Source: JANWYQ01 sp034432445
GTDB lineage: Bacteria; Chloroflexota; Anaerolineae; JAAEKA01
Direction: 5' to 3'
NCBI GenBank assembly: GCA_034432445.1
Contig: DAOUBX010000217.1
Location: 1-26,939 of the forward strand
Length of the DNA: 26,939 nucleotides
How positions within the stretch are numbered: position 1 is the first letter of the stretch; every line of letters begins with the position of its first letter. Under the pieces are notes generated by a model. That model was not told the origin of the DNA. It did no database searches and saw nothing but the letters and a program-made list of their open reading frames with translations. Made by a program: the position numbers and the translations under genes. This document shows, piece by piece, positions 16,648-23,728 of the stretch.

Positions 16648-16929
16648 CACAGGTCGGCCTTCATCCGCCGGGGGTGATCAGGCGTTGGGGTGGGGGAGGC
16701 GTTGGAGCAGAGGCTCCAGCCGAGTGTCAGCGTCAAACCCAGCTGAAGCCTCTACTCCGCACGGCAAATGTACTTCCAGCGGCGCGCAGCAGGGCTGATA
16801 GGCTTGGCGAAGCCAAAACGGGCGGGAGCCCGCCCTCGGGCCTACCAGCCACGCTGCGCGACGGTCAACTTGTGAGCATGGTGCGTCCGGCCAGGCAGCA
16901 GGATGCAAGCCTGGTGCTGCGCCGCCTCG
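16648..16929. other. Gap between convergent genes
   Basis: No gene is seen. Besides the terminator at 16815-16835 it has small hairpins at 16801-16814 (GGCTT/AAGCC) and around a TGGAGC/GCTCCA dyad near 16703-16720. Confidence 0.5.
16815..16835 (-). terminator. Intrinsic terminator of the ABC operon
   Basis: Read on the minus strand, GGGCGGG and CCCGCCC (16835-16829 with 16826-16820) form a 7-bp stem with a two-base apex, followed by G and TTTT (16818-16815). It lies about 95 bp past the ATPase stop, in the right orientation. Confidence 0.55.
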
Positions 16930-18225
16930 CTATGCGGACTCCAGGTAGAACACTTCCTCCGAGTCGTCGTAGGCCAGGATCTCGGCGTAGCGGCCCCACT
17001 GGGTGATGATCTCAAGCTGTTGCTCGGCCTGCTCGCGCGGGAACTCCAGCTCCAACGCCGTCTGCACCACGCCGTAATCGAGCTGGCGACCCTGGGCTGC
17101 GCGAAGCAGCGACAGCAGCCAGCGGAACAGCGGCACCCGCCGCAGCCGCGTGGCGAAGATGGCCTTGCGCCCCAAGATGCTGGCCTCGGCAAAGGTCTCG
17201 CCCAGCGTGGTCAGGGTGATGTCGCCTTGCGCCACGGTGGCGAAGCCCAGCAGCTCGGCCGCCTCGATCAACGACAGCAAGCGATCGGAGTCCACCTGCA
17301 AGGCCTCGCTGAGGCGGTAGATGTCGGCCCGATTGCCGGGCAGATCGTCCAGACGCTCTAGCAGGCCGGCCAGATCGTTGACGTCTACGTCCGGCAAGGC
17401 GCGCGTGCGGCCCGGCTCGCCCGGCGCGGTGCCTAGCTCGACGCTCTCTGCCTCGGTTTGGCCGGCCAGGGTGGCGTACACCCGGTCGACGCGGGCCAAG
17501 AAGGCCGGACTCTTGCGGTCGCGCGGGTGCGGCAGGTCCACTTTGACCTCGGCTACCACGCGGCCAGGGCCCTTGTCCATCACCACGATGCGATCGGCCA
17601 TGAAGACGGCCTCTTCGATGTTGTGGCTGACCATCAGGATGGCCTGGGTGGGAATGCTGCCGGAGGTCCATAGCTCCAACAGCTCGCCGCGCAGCGCCTC
17701 GGCGCTCAGCACGTCCAGCGCCGAGAAGGGCTCGTCCAGGCAGAGCAGCTCCGGCTCCACGGCCATGGCGCGAGCAAAGCCTACCTTCTGGCGCATGCCG
17801 CCCGACAGCTCGCGCGGATAGGCGTCCTCGAAGCCATCCAGGCCGACGCGATCCAGCAAGTCGATGGCGCGGGCGCTGCGCTGCTCGGAGGGAACGCCGC
17901 GCGCTTTGAGCGCCACCTCCACGTTTTCCTGCACGGTGAGCCAGGGAAACAGGGCGAAAGTTTGGAAGACGATGGTTGCGTGGGGGTTGACCCCGAGCAG
18001 CGGCTGGCCGCGGTACAACACCCGCCCTTCGGTGGGGGCCTGTAGCCCGGTAATGATACGCAGCAAAGTGCTCTTGCCGCAGCCTGACGGTCCCAGGAGC
18101 GCGATGAACTCGCCTGCACTCAGGGTGAGGTCGACCTTTTCCACCGCGTTGAAGCGCCGTTCGCCCTTGCCATACGCCTGGCTGATCTGGCGCAGCTCCA
18201 ACAGCTTTCTGTTTTGTTCGCTCAT
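16930..18225 (-). CDS. ABC transporter ATPase with AAA-associated C-terminal domain
   Basis: A 431-residue protein. The first ~250 residues are an ABC ATPase of the nitrate/sulfonate/bicarbonate (NitT/TauT) type: Walker A 'GPSGCGKST' (45-53), Q-loop 'VFQTFALFPW' (87-96), signature 'LSGGMRQK' (140-147), Walker B 'LLCLDEP' with Glu165, D-loop 'SALD' and H-loop His201. Residues about 275-431 match the 'AAA-associated' domain (PF09821-like) found fused to ATPases of this subgroup; its role is unknown and may be regulatory. The gene starts three bases after the permease stop, so the two form one operon and one importer. The substrate (an anion such as nitrate, sulfonate or bicarbonate) is inferred from the subfamily only. 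Confidence 0.88.
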   Translation of the reverse strand: MSEQNRKLLELRQISQAYGKGERRFNAVEKVDLTLSAGEFIALLGPSGCGKSTLLRIITGLQAPTEGRVLYRGQPLLGVNPHATIVFQTFALFPWLTVQENVEVALKARGVPSEQRSARAIDLLDRVGLDGFEDAYPRELSGGMRQKVGFARAMAVEPELLCLDEPFSALDVLSAEALRGELLELWTSGSIPTQAILMVSHNIEEAVFMADRIVVMDKGPGRVVAEVKVDLPHPRDRKSPAFLARVDRVYATLAGQTEAESVELGTAPGEPGRTRALPDVDVNDLAGLLERLDDLPGNRADIYRLSEALQVDSDRLLSLIEAAELLGFATVAQGDITLTTLGETFAEASILGRKAIFATRLRRVPLFRWLLSLLRAAQGRQLDYGVVQTALELEFPREQAEQQLEIITQWGRYAEILAYDDSEEVFYLESA

Positions 18226-18228
18226 GAC

Positions 18229-19956
18229 TCACTCCATGCGATAGCGGTCTTCGGCCAGGCGATAAAGTCGGCGCCAGAAGACGCGGTTGATCGCCACGAC
18301 GGTGATCACCATGCTCAAGGTAGCTGCCAACAGCAATGGGTAGTTGCCTTCGGCGGTGGAACGGGCAATCAGGCTGCCCACCCCGGTGGTGTAAAGGCTC
18401 TGGCCGCCAAACGTTACGTGCTCGGCGACAATGCTGGCGTTCCAGGCGCCGCCGCTGGCCGTGATGGCGCCGGTGACGATGAAGGGAAAGAGGGCGGGCA
18501 AGATCAGCGTACGCCAGCGCTCCCGGCGGCTCAGACCCAACAACGCCGCCGTGAACTGCAGATCTTGGGGAATGGAAGAAGCCCCGGCGATGACGTTGAA
18601 CAGCAAATACCACTGGGTGCCGAGCAACATCAACAGGATAGCTGCAACCCCGAGGCCGCCACCGGCGATGCCAACCAGCAAGAGCACCAAGACGGGGAAC
18701 AGCGCCGTGGCCGGAATTGCAGCCGCAACCTGCACCACCGGCTGCAACCAGCGCGCCAGCCGCTCATTGGTGCCGATCAAATAGCCCACCGGAACGGTCC
18801 AGGCCAGGGCAACGACCATTGCAATCATCACCCGCAGCAGCGTCGCCAGCAGCCCGACGCCGATCTGGACCCACTCGGCCGGCGTGACCTGCAGCAATCC
18901 GCCGACCACGCGGTAGCCACCGTAGAGCAACACGCCGGCCAGCACCACCAGCGCCGCGACGCTGGTGGCCGAACGCCGCCCGCTGCCGGCTTGCGCCATG
19001 CCCAGCGGCGGCAGCCAGCGTTGCATCCAGCGATCAATCCGTTCGTTCAGCGGTCGCCACAGCCGGTCTGTGACGACTTCCACCAGCCTCGAGCTGCGTA
19101 ACAAATTGTAGAACCACGAGGTGGGCGGATTGTCGCTTTCCACCATCTCCAGGGTGAAGCGCTCTGACCAGGCCAGCAGCGGCCGCCACACGAACTGATC
19201 CAGCGCCACGATCACCACCACCAGGGTTGCGATGCCCAGCAGAATGGCCTGCGTATCGCCCAGCGCGGCCGCCTCGCTCAGGTAGGCGCCCAGGCCGGGC
19301 AAGCGAAAGTCGCGCGCGCCCACGGTGAAGATCTCGGCCGCCATCAGGAAAAACCAGCCGCCGGCCCAGCTCATCATGCTGTTCCAGATCAAGCTCTTGG
19401 CGCCGAAGGGCAGCTCCAGCGTCTTCAAGCGCATCCAGCGGTTGAAGCGGAAGGTGGCGCTGGCCTCGCGTAGCTCGACAGGAATGGTGGTAAGCGACTG
19501 GTACCACGCAAAGGTCATGTTCCAAACCTGACTGGTGAAGATGAGCACGATGGCCGCCAGCCCTACGGCCAGCGCCTCAGGGAGGAAGGCGCTCAGGCCC
19601 AACAGCACCACAGGCAAGAAGGAGAGGATCGGCACACTCTGCAACACATCCAGCAGCGGCATCAGCACCATCTCGGCGCGGCGGTTGTAGGCGGCCACGT
19701 AGCCGTAGACGATGGTAAACAGGAAGCTGAGGATGTACGCCGCCAGCATGCGCAGCGTCGAGAACAACGCATAGGCCGGCAAGGCCGACGGCACCAGCGA
19801 GATGTCCGGCCCTTGAACCTCGGCGGGCGCGTTGACAGCCAGCCGCGCTGCCAGGTAGATGACCACGGCGACGATGAGGACAACGGCTGCGTCCGCCCAG
19901 GTGAAGCGGCGCTGGGTGAATTGTTCGCTGCGAAAGACGTGAGTCGACTGCGCCAT
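18229..19956 (-). CDS. Duplicated ABC permease (COG4986-like, NitT/TauT type)
   Basis: A 575-residue integral membrane protein with two permease units joined head to tail. Each has the EAA loop that docks on the ATPase: about 164-183 ('EASATFRF...LELP') and 469-487 ('TAALLGLSRRERWRTLILP'). The halves are separated by a charged cytosolic segment (about 260-330). This matches the 'duplicated permease component' of anion ABC systems (COG4986), so one chain would replace a permease dimer. The ATG at 19956 is preceded by AAGGAAG; the upstream part of the open frame is leader. No periplasmic binding-protein gene lies in the window, so the receptor is encoded elsewhere or not used. Transcribed from the promoter at 20190-20217. 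Confidence 0.85.
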   Translation of the reverse strand: MAQSTHVFRSEQFTQRRFTWADAAVVLIVAVVIYLAARLAVNAPAEVQGPDISLVPSALPAYALFSTLRMLAAYILSFLFTIVYGYVAAYNRRAEMVLMPLLDVLQSVPILSFLPVVLLGLSAFLPEALAVGLAAIVLIFTSQVWNMTFAWYQSLTTIPVELREASATFRFNRWMRLKTLELPFGAKSLIWNSMMSWAGGWFFLMAAEIFTVGARDFRLPGLGAYLSEAAALGDTQAILLGIATLVVVIVALDQFVWRPLLAWSERFTLEMVESDNPPTSWFYNLLRSSRLVEVVTDRLWRPLNERIDRWMQRWLPPLGMAQAGSGRRSATSVAALVVLAGVLLYGGYRVVGGLLQVTPAEWVQIGVGLLATLLRVMIAMVVALAWTVPVGYLIGTNERLARWLQPVVQVAAAIPATALFPVLVLLLVGIAGGGLGVAAILLMLLGTQWYLLFNVIAGASSIPQDLQFTAALLGLSRRERWRTLILPALFPFIVTGAITASGGAWNASIVAEHVTFGGQSLYTTGVGSLIARSTAEGNYPLLLAATLSMVITVVAINRVFWRRLYRLAEDRYRME

Positions 19957-20189
19957 CGGCGATCTTCCTTTGCTAGGCTTGGGACAGCGCAAAAGGATGG
20001 GGTTCAATGCGGGGCGCCGCCGGAGCACCAGATAGGCCTCCTGGCGGCGGAAGGCGGAGGAGGTCAGGAGCTGGCGGACGGTCGGCTGCGCGCACAAGAC
20101 ATCAGGAGCGCCGTCGAACGTGTATGGCGAGTGACAATGGTACTGGGAACCTCGGAATCTGTGCGCATATGGCTTGCCTAGATGTCAAC

Positions 20190-20217
20190 ATTGTAGGTGT
20201 CGAGGGGCAATTGTCAA
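20190..20217 (-). promoter_or_regulatory. Promoter of the ABC transporter operon
   Basis: Minus strand: perfect -35 TTGACA (20217-20212), a 16-bp spacer and -10 TACAAT (20195-20190). The leader to the permease ATG would be about 225 nt. The -35 lies 13 bp from the -35 of the opposite promoter. Confidence 0.7.
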
Positions 20218-20230
20218 GAAAACTGGGGGA

Positions 20231-20259
20231 TTGGCAAACGGACTGCGTTGTGATAGAAT
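20231..20259 (+). promoter_or_regulatory. Promoter of the flavoprotein gene
   Basis: Plus strand: -35 TTGGCA (20231-20236), a 17-bp spacer and -10 TAGAAT (20254-20259) with an extended TG at 20251-20252. The leader to the ATG at 20495 is about 228 nt and contains a CAGCCC/GGGCTG hairpin in its second half; no known riboswitch class was recognised. Confidence 0.7.
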
Positions 20260-20494
20260 TGTGTTTGTGTGACGGTTGAGTGCTTTTTGCTTTCTTTTTG
20301 CCGTTAGTGGGGCGCCTGGGCATCGTCGCCCATAGGCTACTGCCAACGTCGCAGCCCGCTGCTTGGAAGATTGTGTGGGCCGGCCTTTGCTCAGCCCTTT
20401 GGCGTGGGGCTGACCGGGCCGTCCGTTACCCTCTGTCGGAGCGCAGCGCCTGTTTCGTGCGTGTCTGTGTTGCATAGCCTCTGGAGGATACCCT

Positions 20495-21877
20495 ATGGCT
20501 GACTCTTCCTCTTTTCAACTGGGCAACGGCGCTCGGGTGGCGGTGATCGGCGGCGGACCGGCCGGCGCGTTTTTTGCCTACTTTGTGCTGGAGATGGCCA
20601 GCTGCGCCGGCCGCCAGATCGCGGTGGACATCTACGAGCCTCGTGATTTCATGCAACCGGGGGCCAAGGGCTGCAACGGCTGCGCCGGCATCGTGTCGGA
20701 ACGCCTGATGCAGATGCTGGTGGAGGACGGCATCGACCTGCCGCCGGCCGTGGTCCAGCGCAACATCGACTCCTACGTGATCCACTTAGACGCCGGCAGC
20801 GCCCGTATCGCACCCCCGCGGCAGGCGACGCCTATCGCCTCCTTGCACCGCGGGGCCGGCCCGCGCGAGCTGCGGGGCCGCGCTTGGATCGGCTTGGATG
20901 CCTATGTGTTGGAGTTGGCGGCGCAGCGCGGCGCGCGCGTGCTGCGCCAACGGGTCAACCACGTGGCCTGGGTGGACGGGCGACCGGCGGTGGGCGCCGA
21001 GCCGGATGCGTTGACGCGCTACGATCTGCTGGCGGTCACCACGGGGGTCAACAGCGCATTGCTCAAGCTGTTCAGCGAAGTAGTCCCTGGCTACCAGCCG
21101 CCGCAGACTAGCAAAACTTACATCCGGGAGTATTTCCTTGGCGCGGCCACGGTGGATGCCACGTTGGGCAACGCCATCCAGGTGTTCCTGCTCGACATCC
21201 CTGGCCTGGAATTCGGCATGTTGATCCCCAAAGGTGAGTACATCACAGTCTGCTTGCTGGGCGAGGAGATGGAGAGCGACCTGATGCAGCAGTTCCTGGC
21301 GGCGCCAGAGGTGCGGCGCTGTCTGCCGTGCGCTCCTCTGTTGGAAAAACCTTCCTGTCAATGCGCCCCTCGCATCAACGTCCTCGGCGCGCGCCAGCCC
21401 TACGGCGACCGCGTCGTCTTCATCGGCGATGCCGCCTCGACCCGGCTGTACAAGGATGGCATCGGCTCGGCCTACCGCACGGCCAAGGCGGCCGCAGCGG
21501 CGGCGGTTCAGCATGGCGTATCGGCCGAGGACTTCCGGCGCCACTACCTGCCGGCCTGTCAGGCCATCGAGCACGACAACCAGGCAGGCCGGCTGATCTT
21601 CGCCGTGGTCAGCCAGCTACGCCGACACCGCTTTGCCCGCAACACGATCTTGCAGATGATCTTGGACGAGCAAGGCAATCCGGGAGCGCCGCGCCCCATG
21701 AGCGCCGTGCAGTGGGACATGTACACCGGCAGCGGGTCCTATTGGCAGATTTTGCTGAAGATGATGCGTCCTTCGTTCGTGTGGGGGGTGCTCCGGGGAG
21801 GTTGGTCAGCGTGGCGCTCACGCCGCGCGCAGGCGAGGGTCGTTCCGGTAGCGCAGTCGGCGGTCCGTAAGGCCTGA
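20495..21877 (+). CDS. Geranylgeranyl-reductase-like FAD-dependent oxidoreductase
   Basis: A 460-residue flavoprotein. The N-terminal dinucleotide-binding fold has 'VIGGGPAG' (17-24). 'GCNGCAGIVSERL' (Cys60, Cys63) resembles the conserved Cys motif of geranylgeranyl reductases, and 'VVFIGDAAS' (Asp312) is the second FAD motif, followed by 'DGIGSAYRTAKAAA'. Such enzymes reduce isoprenoid double bonds in quinones, lipids or pigments, but the subfamily here is broad, so the substrate is open. Additional Cys pairs at 276/279 ('CLPC') and 288/290 ('CQC') are unusual and could bind a metal or iron-sulfur cluster (inference). GGAGG precedes the ATG. It is divergent from the ABC operon and convergent with the sigma operon, sharing a terminator three bases after its stop. 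Confidence 0.8.
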   Translation: MADSSSFQLGNGARVAVIGGGPAGAFFAYFVLEMASCAGRQIAVDIYEPRDFMQPGAKGCNGCAGIVSERLMQMLVEDGIDLPPAVVQRNIDSYVIHLDAGSARIAPPRQATPIASLHRGAGPRELRGRAWIGLDAYVLELAAQRGARVLRQRVNHVAWVDGRPAVGAEPDALTRYDLLAVTTGVNSALLKLFSEVVPGYQPPQTSKTYIREYFLGAATVDATLGNAIQVFLLDIPGLEFGMLIPKGEYITVCLLGEEMESDLMQQFLAAPEVRRCLPCAPLLEKPSCQCAPRINVLGARQPYGDRVVFIGDAASTRLYKDGIGSAYRTAKAAAAAAVQHGVSAEDFRRHYLPACQAIEHDNQAGRLIFAVVSQLRRHRFARNTILQMILDEQGNPGAPRPMSAVQWDMYTGSGSYWQILLKMMRPSFVWGVLRGGWSAWRSRRAQARVVPVAQSAVRKA

Positions 21878-21879
21878 AA

Positions 21880-21908
21880 GTCGCCAACTTTGCCGCAAAG
21901 TTGGCGAC
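21880..21908. terminator. Bidirectional terminator shared by convergent genes
   Basis: A perfect 13-bp stem (21880-21892 with 21896-21908, GTCGCCAACTTTG/CAAAGTTGGCGAC) and a CCG loop fill the 33-bp gap between the flavoprotein stop and the stop of the DF gene. The core GCCAACTTT/AAAGTTGGC recurs in the hairpin at 25261-25307. Confidence 0.8.
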
Positions 21909-21910
21909 TC

Positions 21911-22222
21911 TTAGCGTCGCCGCAGCCGCTCCTCCAGCATTTCCACCGTCGGCCAGCCTCTGAGCCCCTCTGGCGTGGCATAGACGCGGCAGCTCAGACT
22001 GTACGTCTCTCGCTCCTCCGGCCACAGGTCTTGGCCGTCCATCTGAAAAGAGGGCGAGCCCAGGAAGCGCAGCCGCGCCGCCTGGCCGTCGTCTTGCACG
22101 TGGATCAGCTCCACCGGCCAGTCCATGCCCAGGCGGCGCAAGGCCAGGCGCAAGTTCTCTACGCCCTGCTGCCAGGAGGGGCAGCCGTCGAAGTAGAGCA
22201 CAGCGATTTTCTTGGGGGTCAT
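21911..22222 (-). CDS. Small thioredoxin-fold protein ('DF family'/alkylmercury-lyase-like)
   Basis: A 103-residue cytosolic protein. It begins 'MTPKKIAVLYFDGCPSW', a thioredoxin-like first strand ending in Cys14-Pro-Ser-Trp17, so a single Cys where oxidoreductases have CxxC. The central 'ARLRFLGSPSFQMDGQDL' matches the strand, cis-Pro and strand of the fold. A second Cys is in 'LSCRVYATPEG'. I recognise this layout from small proteins annotated as 'DF family (seleno)protein' or alkylmercury-lyase-like; some relatives carry selenocysteine. Function is not known; a thiol-redox sensor or carrier is plausible. The ATG overlaps the anti-sigma stop (ATGA) with GGAGGTGA upstream, so it is translated with it. 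A damaged paralogue lies at 25301-25518. Confidence 0.75.
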   Translation of the reverse strand: MTPKKIAVLYFDGCPSWQQGVENLRLALRRLGMDWPVELIHVQDDGQAARLRFLGSPSFQMDGQDLWPEERETYSLSCRVYATPEGLRGWPTVEMLEERLRRR

Positions 22223-22506
22223 GGCGTCACCTCCAGCGCTGCCAATAGCAGCTCGAATTCCTCGCGGCAATCGCCGCAGCGGTCCAGGTGATCCTGCACC
22301 AGCGGCATGGCCTCGGCCGCGCTCTTGCCGGTTAGATGCAGCTCGACAAAACGGTCCAGTTGCTCAAAGCACTCGTCGCAGCTCAGCTCGTCGGGTCGGG
22401 TGGTAGCGATCATCTGCACCATGCTGGCCAATTGATCGCGCTGCAAGGGCGTCATAGACGGGACAGGTTGTGGCCGCTTTAGCCTGGCCAACAGTCGTTG
22501 TAACAT
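22219..22506 (-). CDS. Soluble zinc-finger anti-sigma factor
   Basis: A 95-residue protein. Cys43-x2-Cys46 and His73-x3-Cys77-x2-Cys80 ('HLDRCGDC') form the zf-HC2 zinc-binding anti-sigma (ZAS) pattern. There is no transmembrane segment, so this would be a cytosolic ZAS protein like RsrA, a type that often releases its sigma factor on thiol oxidation. Redox control is inferred from the motif and from the thioredoxin-fold gene that follows. It starts 10 bp after the sigma gene and overlaps the next gene by four bases, all on one transcript. Confidence 0.82.
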   Translation of the reverse strand: MLQRLLARLKRPQPVPSMTPLQRDQLASMVQMIATTRPDELSCDECFEQLDRFVELHLTGKSAAEAMPLVQDHLDRCGDCREEFELLLAALEVTP

Positions 22507-22516
22507 CGAATATCAG

Positions 22517-23137
22517 CTACCCTTCAGCGAACATTGCCAGCACATCGTCCGGCGTCAGCCCTTCACGCAACATACGCCTTTGCAGACGTTGGCGCGCGTC
22601 GTGCAGAAGCTTGTAGAGCGCGTTGCGGTTGGTGCCCATGCGCACCGCCGCCTCTTGCAGCGGCATACCGCCCTGCATCACAGCCATCAACGCCTGACGC
22701 TGCTTGTCGGTCAGCTCTTCGGCGATCATGCGTTGGATTTTCTCCATCATCATTCGCTGCAGCGCGATCTTTCCTGGATCTGGCTGTCGATCGGTCAACA
22801 CAGCCGGCGTAAAGTCCGTGTTCTCATGCTCAGCCAGCAGATCTTGCAGCGACACATCGCGCCAACGGCGGCGGCGCAGCTCGCTCAAGGCCGCGCGCGC
22901 GGCGATCTTCTGCGCCCATGTGGTGAAACGCGCCTCACCGCGAAAAGAGGCCAGGTTGTCCAACACCTTGAGCAGCGCATCCTGCGCGAAATCCTCCAGG
23001 TCAGCCTCTGTCACGCCATGTCTGACCATGCCGTAGCGTAGGCCGCGCAGCAGCAGCGCGCGCAGATCGGCTACGGCCGCATCTTGTGACGCGCCCTGTA
23101 AGGCGTCGAGCCACTCCTGGTTGCTACGTTCAGCCAT
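22517..23137 (-). CDS. ECF-type RNA polymerase sigma factor
   Basis: A 206-residue sigma-70 family protein with regions 2 and 4 only. Region 2 spans about 24-92 ('TEADLEDFAQDALLKVLDNL', 'ARFTTWAQKIAARAALSELR'). Region 4 spans about 132-190 with the helix-turn-helix 'PLQEAAVRMGTNRNALYKLLHDARQ'. A short tail follows (191-206). It directs RNA polymerase to a small stress regulon. The downstream anti-sigma supports this. No strong ribosome site precedes the ATG at 23137. The upstream 40-bp block at 23161-23200, repeated before the DUF427 gene, is the best candidate for its own target promoter (autoregulation). Confidence 0.9.
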   Translation of the reverse strand: MAERSNQEWLDALQGASQDAAVADLRALLLRGLRYGMVRHGVTEADLEDFAQDALLKVLDNLASFRGEARFTTWAQKIAARAALSELRRRRWRDVSLQDLLAEHENTDFTPAVLTDRQPDPGKIALQRMMMEKIQRMIAEELTDKQRQALMAVMQGGMPLQEAAVRMGTNRNALYKLLHDARQRLQRRMLREGLTPDDVLAMFAEG

Positions 23138-23160
23138 AATGAGAGCAACATATCATACCT

Positions 23161-23200
23161 TGAGATTGCCTGCCAGCAAGGTGGGTTACAACTGACCTTG
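23161..23200 (-). promoter_or_regulatory. Candidate ECF promoter block, copy 1
   Basis: It aligns without gaps to 25871-25910 at 32 of 40 positions. On the minus strand both read AGTTGTAACCC, then two variable bases, CTTGCTGGCAG, and end in ATCTC. GTAACC and ATCTC are 17 bp apart, a spacing suited to -35 and -10 elements of an ECF promoter. The start of transcription would be 15-20 bp before the sigma ATG. A weaker sigma-70 reading (TTGCTG, 16 bp, TATGAT) overlaps it. Confidence 0.55.
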
Positions 23201-23389
23201 CCGCTGGTAGATCCGGGTCTATGATCCATTCATCACGTGCAGGGTATGGACGTGGTCATTCGGCGCAATCTTACCTTTCTGGCCAGCCCCACCTCTCAGC
23301 ACACGCTGTTAAAACCCCACACGTGCGGCCGGAAGATCAGCGTGACGAAGGACCCTTGCCGGCGAAGCCAGTCGCGCCTCTGGCCATCA

Positions 23390-23474
23390 AGCCCTGTTTG
23401 AAGCTGATGGATTGGCCATCGAGGGTGGCCAGGGTAAAATCAGGCGCGAGTTGCCCTGGTTGAGCCTGTGTCAT
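23390..23474 (-). pseudogene. Peroxiredoxin (AhpC/TSA-type) N-terminal fragment
   Basis: From an ATG at 23474 the minus strand reads 'MTQAQPGQLAPDFTLATLDG' and then 'QSISFKQG', the typical first strand of peroxiredoxin/TlpA-like proteins. The frame then runs into unrelated residues and stops near 23337 without the catalytic Cys region. A 5' fragment left by deletion is the simplest explanation. It is oriented like the sigma operon and lies upstream of it. Confidence 0.55.
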
Positions 23475-23575
23475 GCTGTCCCTACGAATGAGCGGCGTCG
23501 TCCCGGACGTGCCCAGGGTAAGATCGGTCGCGTCGGCAGCATCTTGTATACCATGCCACCCTGGAAACAACAGCA

Positions 23576-23728
23576 ATGAACATCCCCAAAACCAACGACG
23601 CCTTGCCATTTCTGACCACCGCACAGATGATCGAAGTCTTGCACACTCTTTTGCTCTTGGGAGATTCGCCTGATGACCCTGAACTCGTTCCCTTCCCTAC
23701 CTCTCGCTTCCTGGCGCGCCACGCGTGA
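23576..23728 (+). CDS. Possible 50-residue ORF overlapping DUF5996
   Basis: An ATG at 23576 opens a 50-codon frame ('MNIPKTNDALPFLTTAQMIE...') ending TGA at 23728, overlapping the first 56 bases of the DUF5996 gene in another frame. Its mix of hydrophobic and acidic residues looks helix-forming ('MIEVLHTLLLLGDSPDDPEL'), unlike most shadow frames here, but the ribosome site is weak (GGAAACAACAGCA). It may be a real small gene coupled to DUF5996, or the remains of a longer gene. Confidence 0.3.
   Translation: MNIPKTNDALPFLTTAQMIEVLHTLLLLGDSPDDPELVPFPTSRFLARHA

Noticed and set aside
17012..18613. 533-codon minus-strand frame overlapping the ATPase and permease genes
   Set aside because: It is an alternate frame on the same strand, rich in Arg, Gly and Pro, crossing two well-supported genes.
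20267..20494. Possible riboswitch in the flavoprotein leader
   Set aside because: The leader is long and has a hairpin, but I could not find conserved boxes of cobalamin, TPP, FMN, SAM or other common classes.
23412..23440. Plus-strand promoter TTGGCC-17-TAAAAT for DUF5996
   Set aside because: The -35 is weak and the sequence is part of the peroxiredoxin fragment on the other strand, so the match may be fortuitous.
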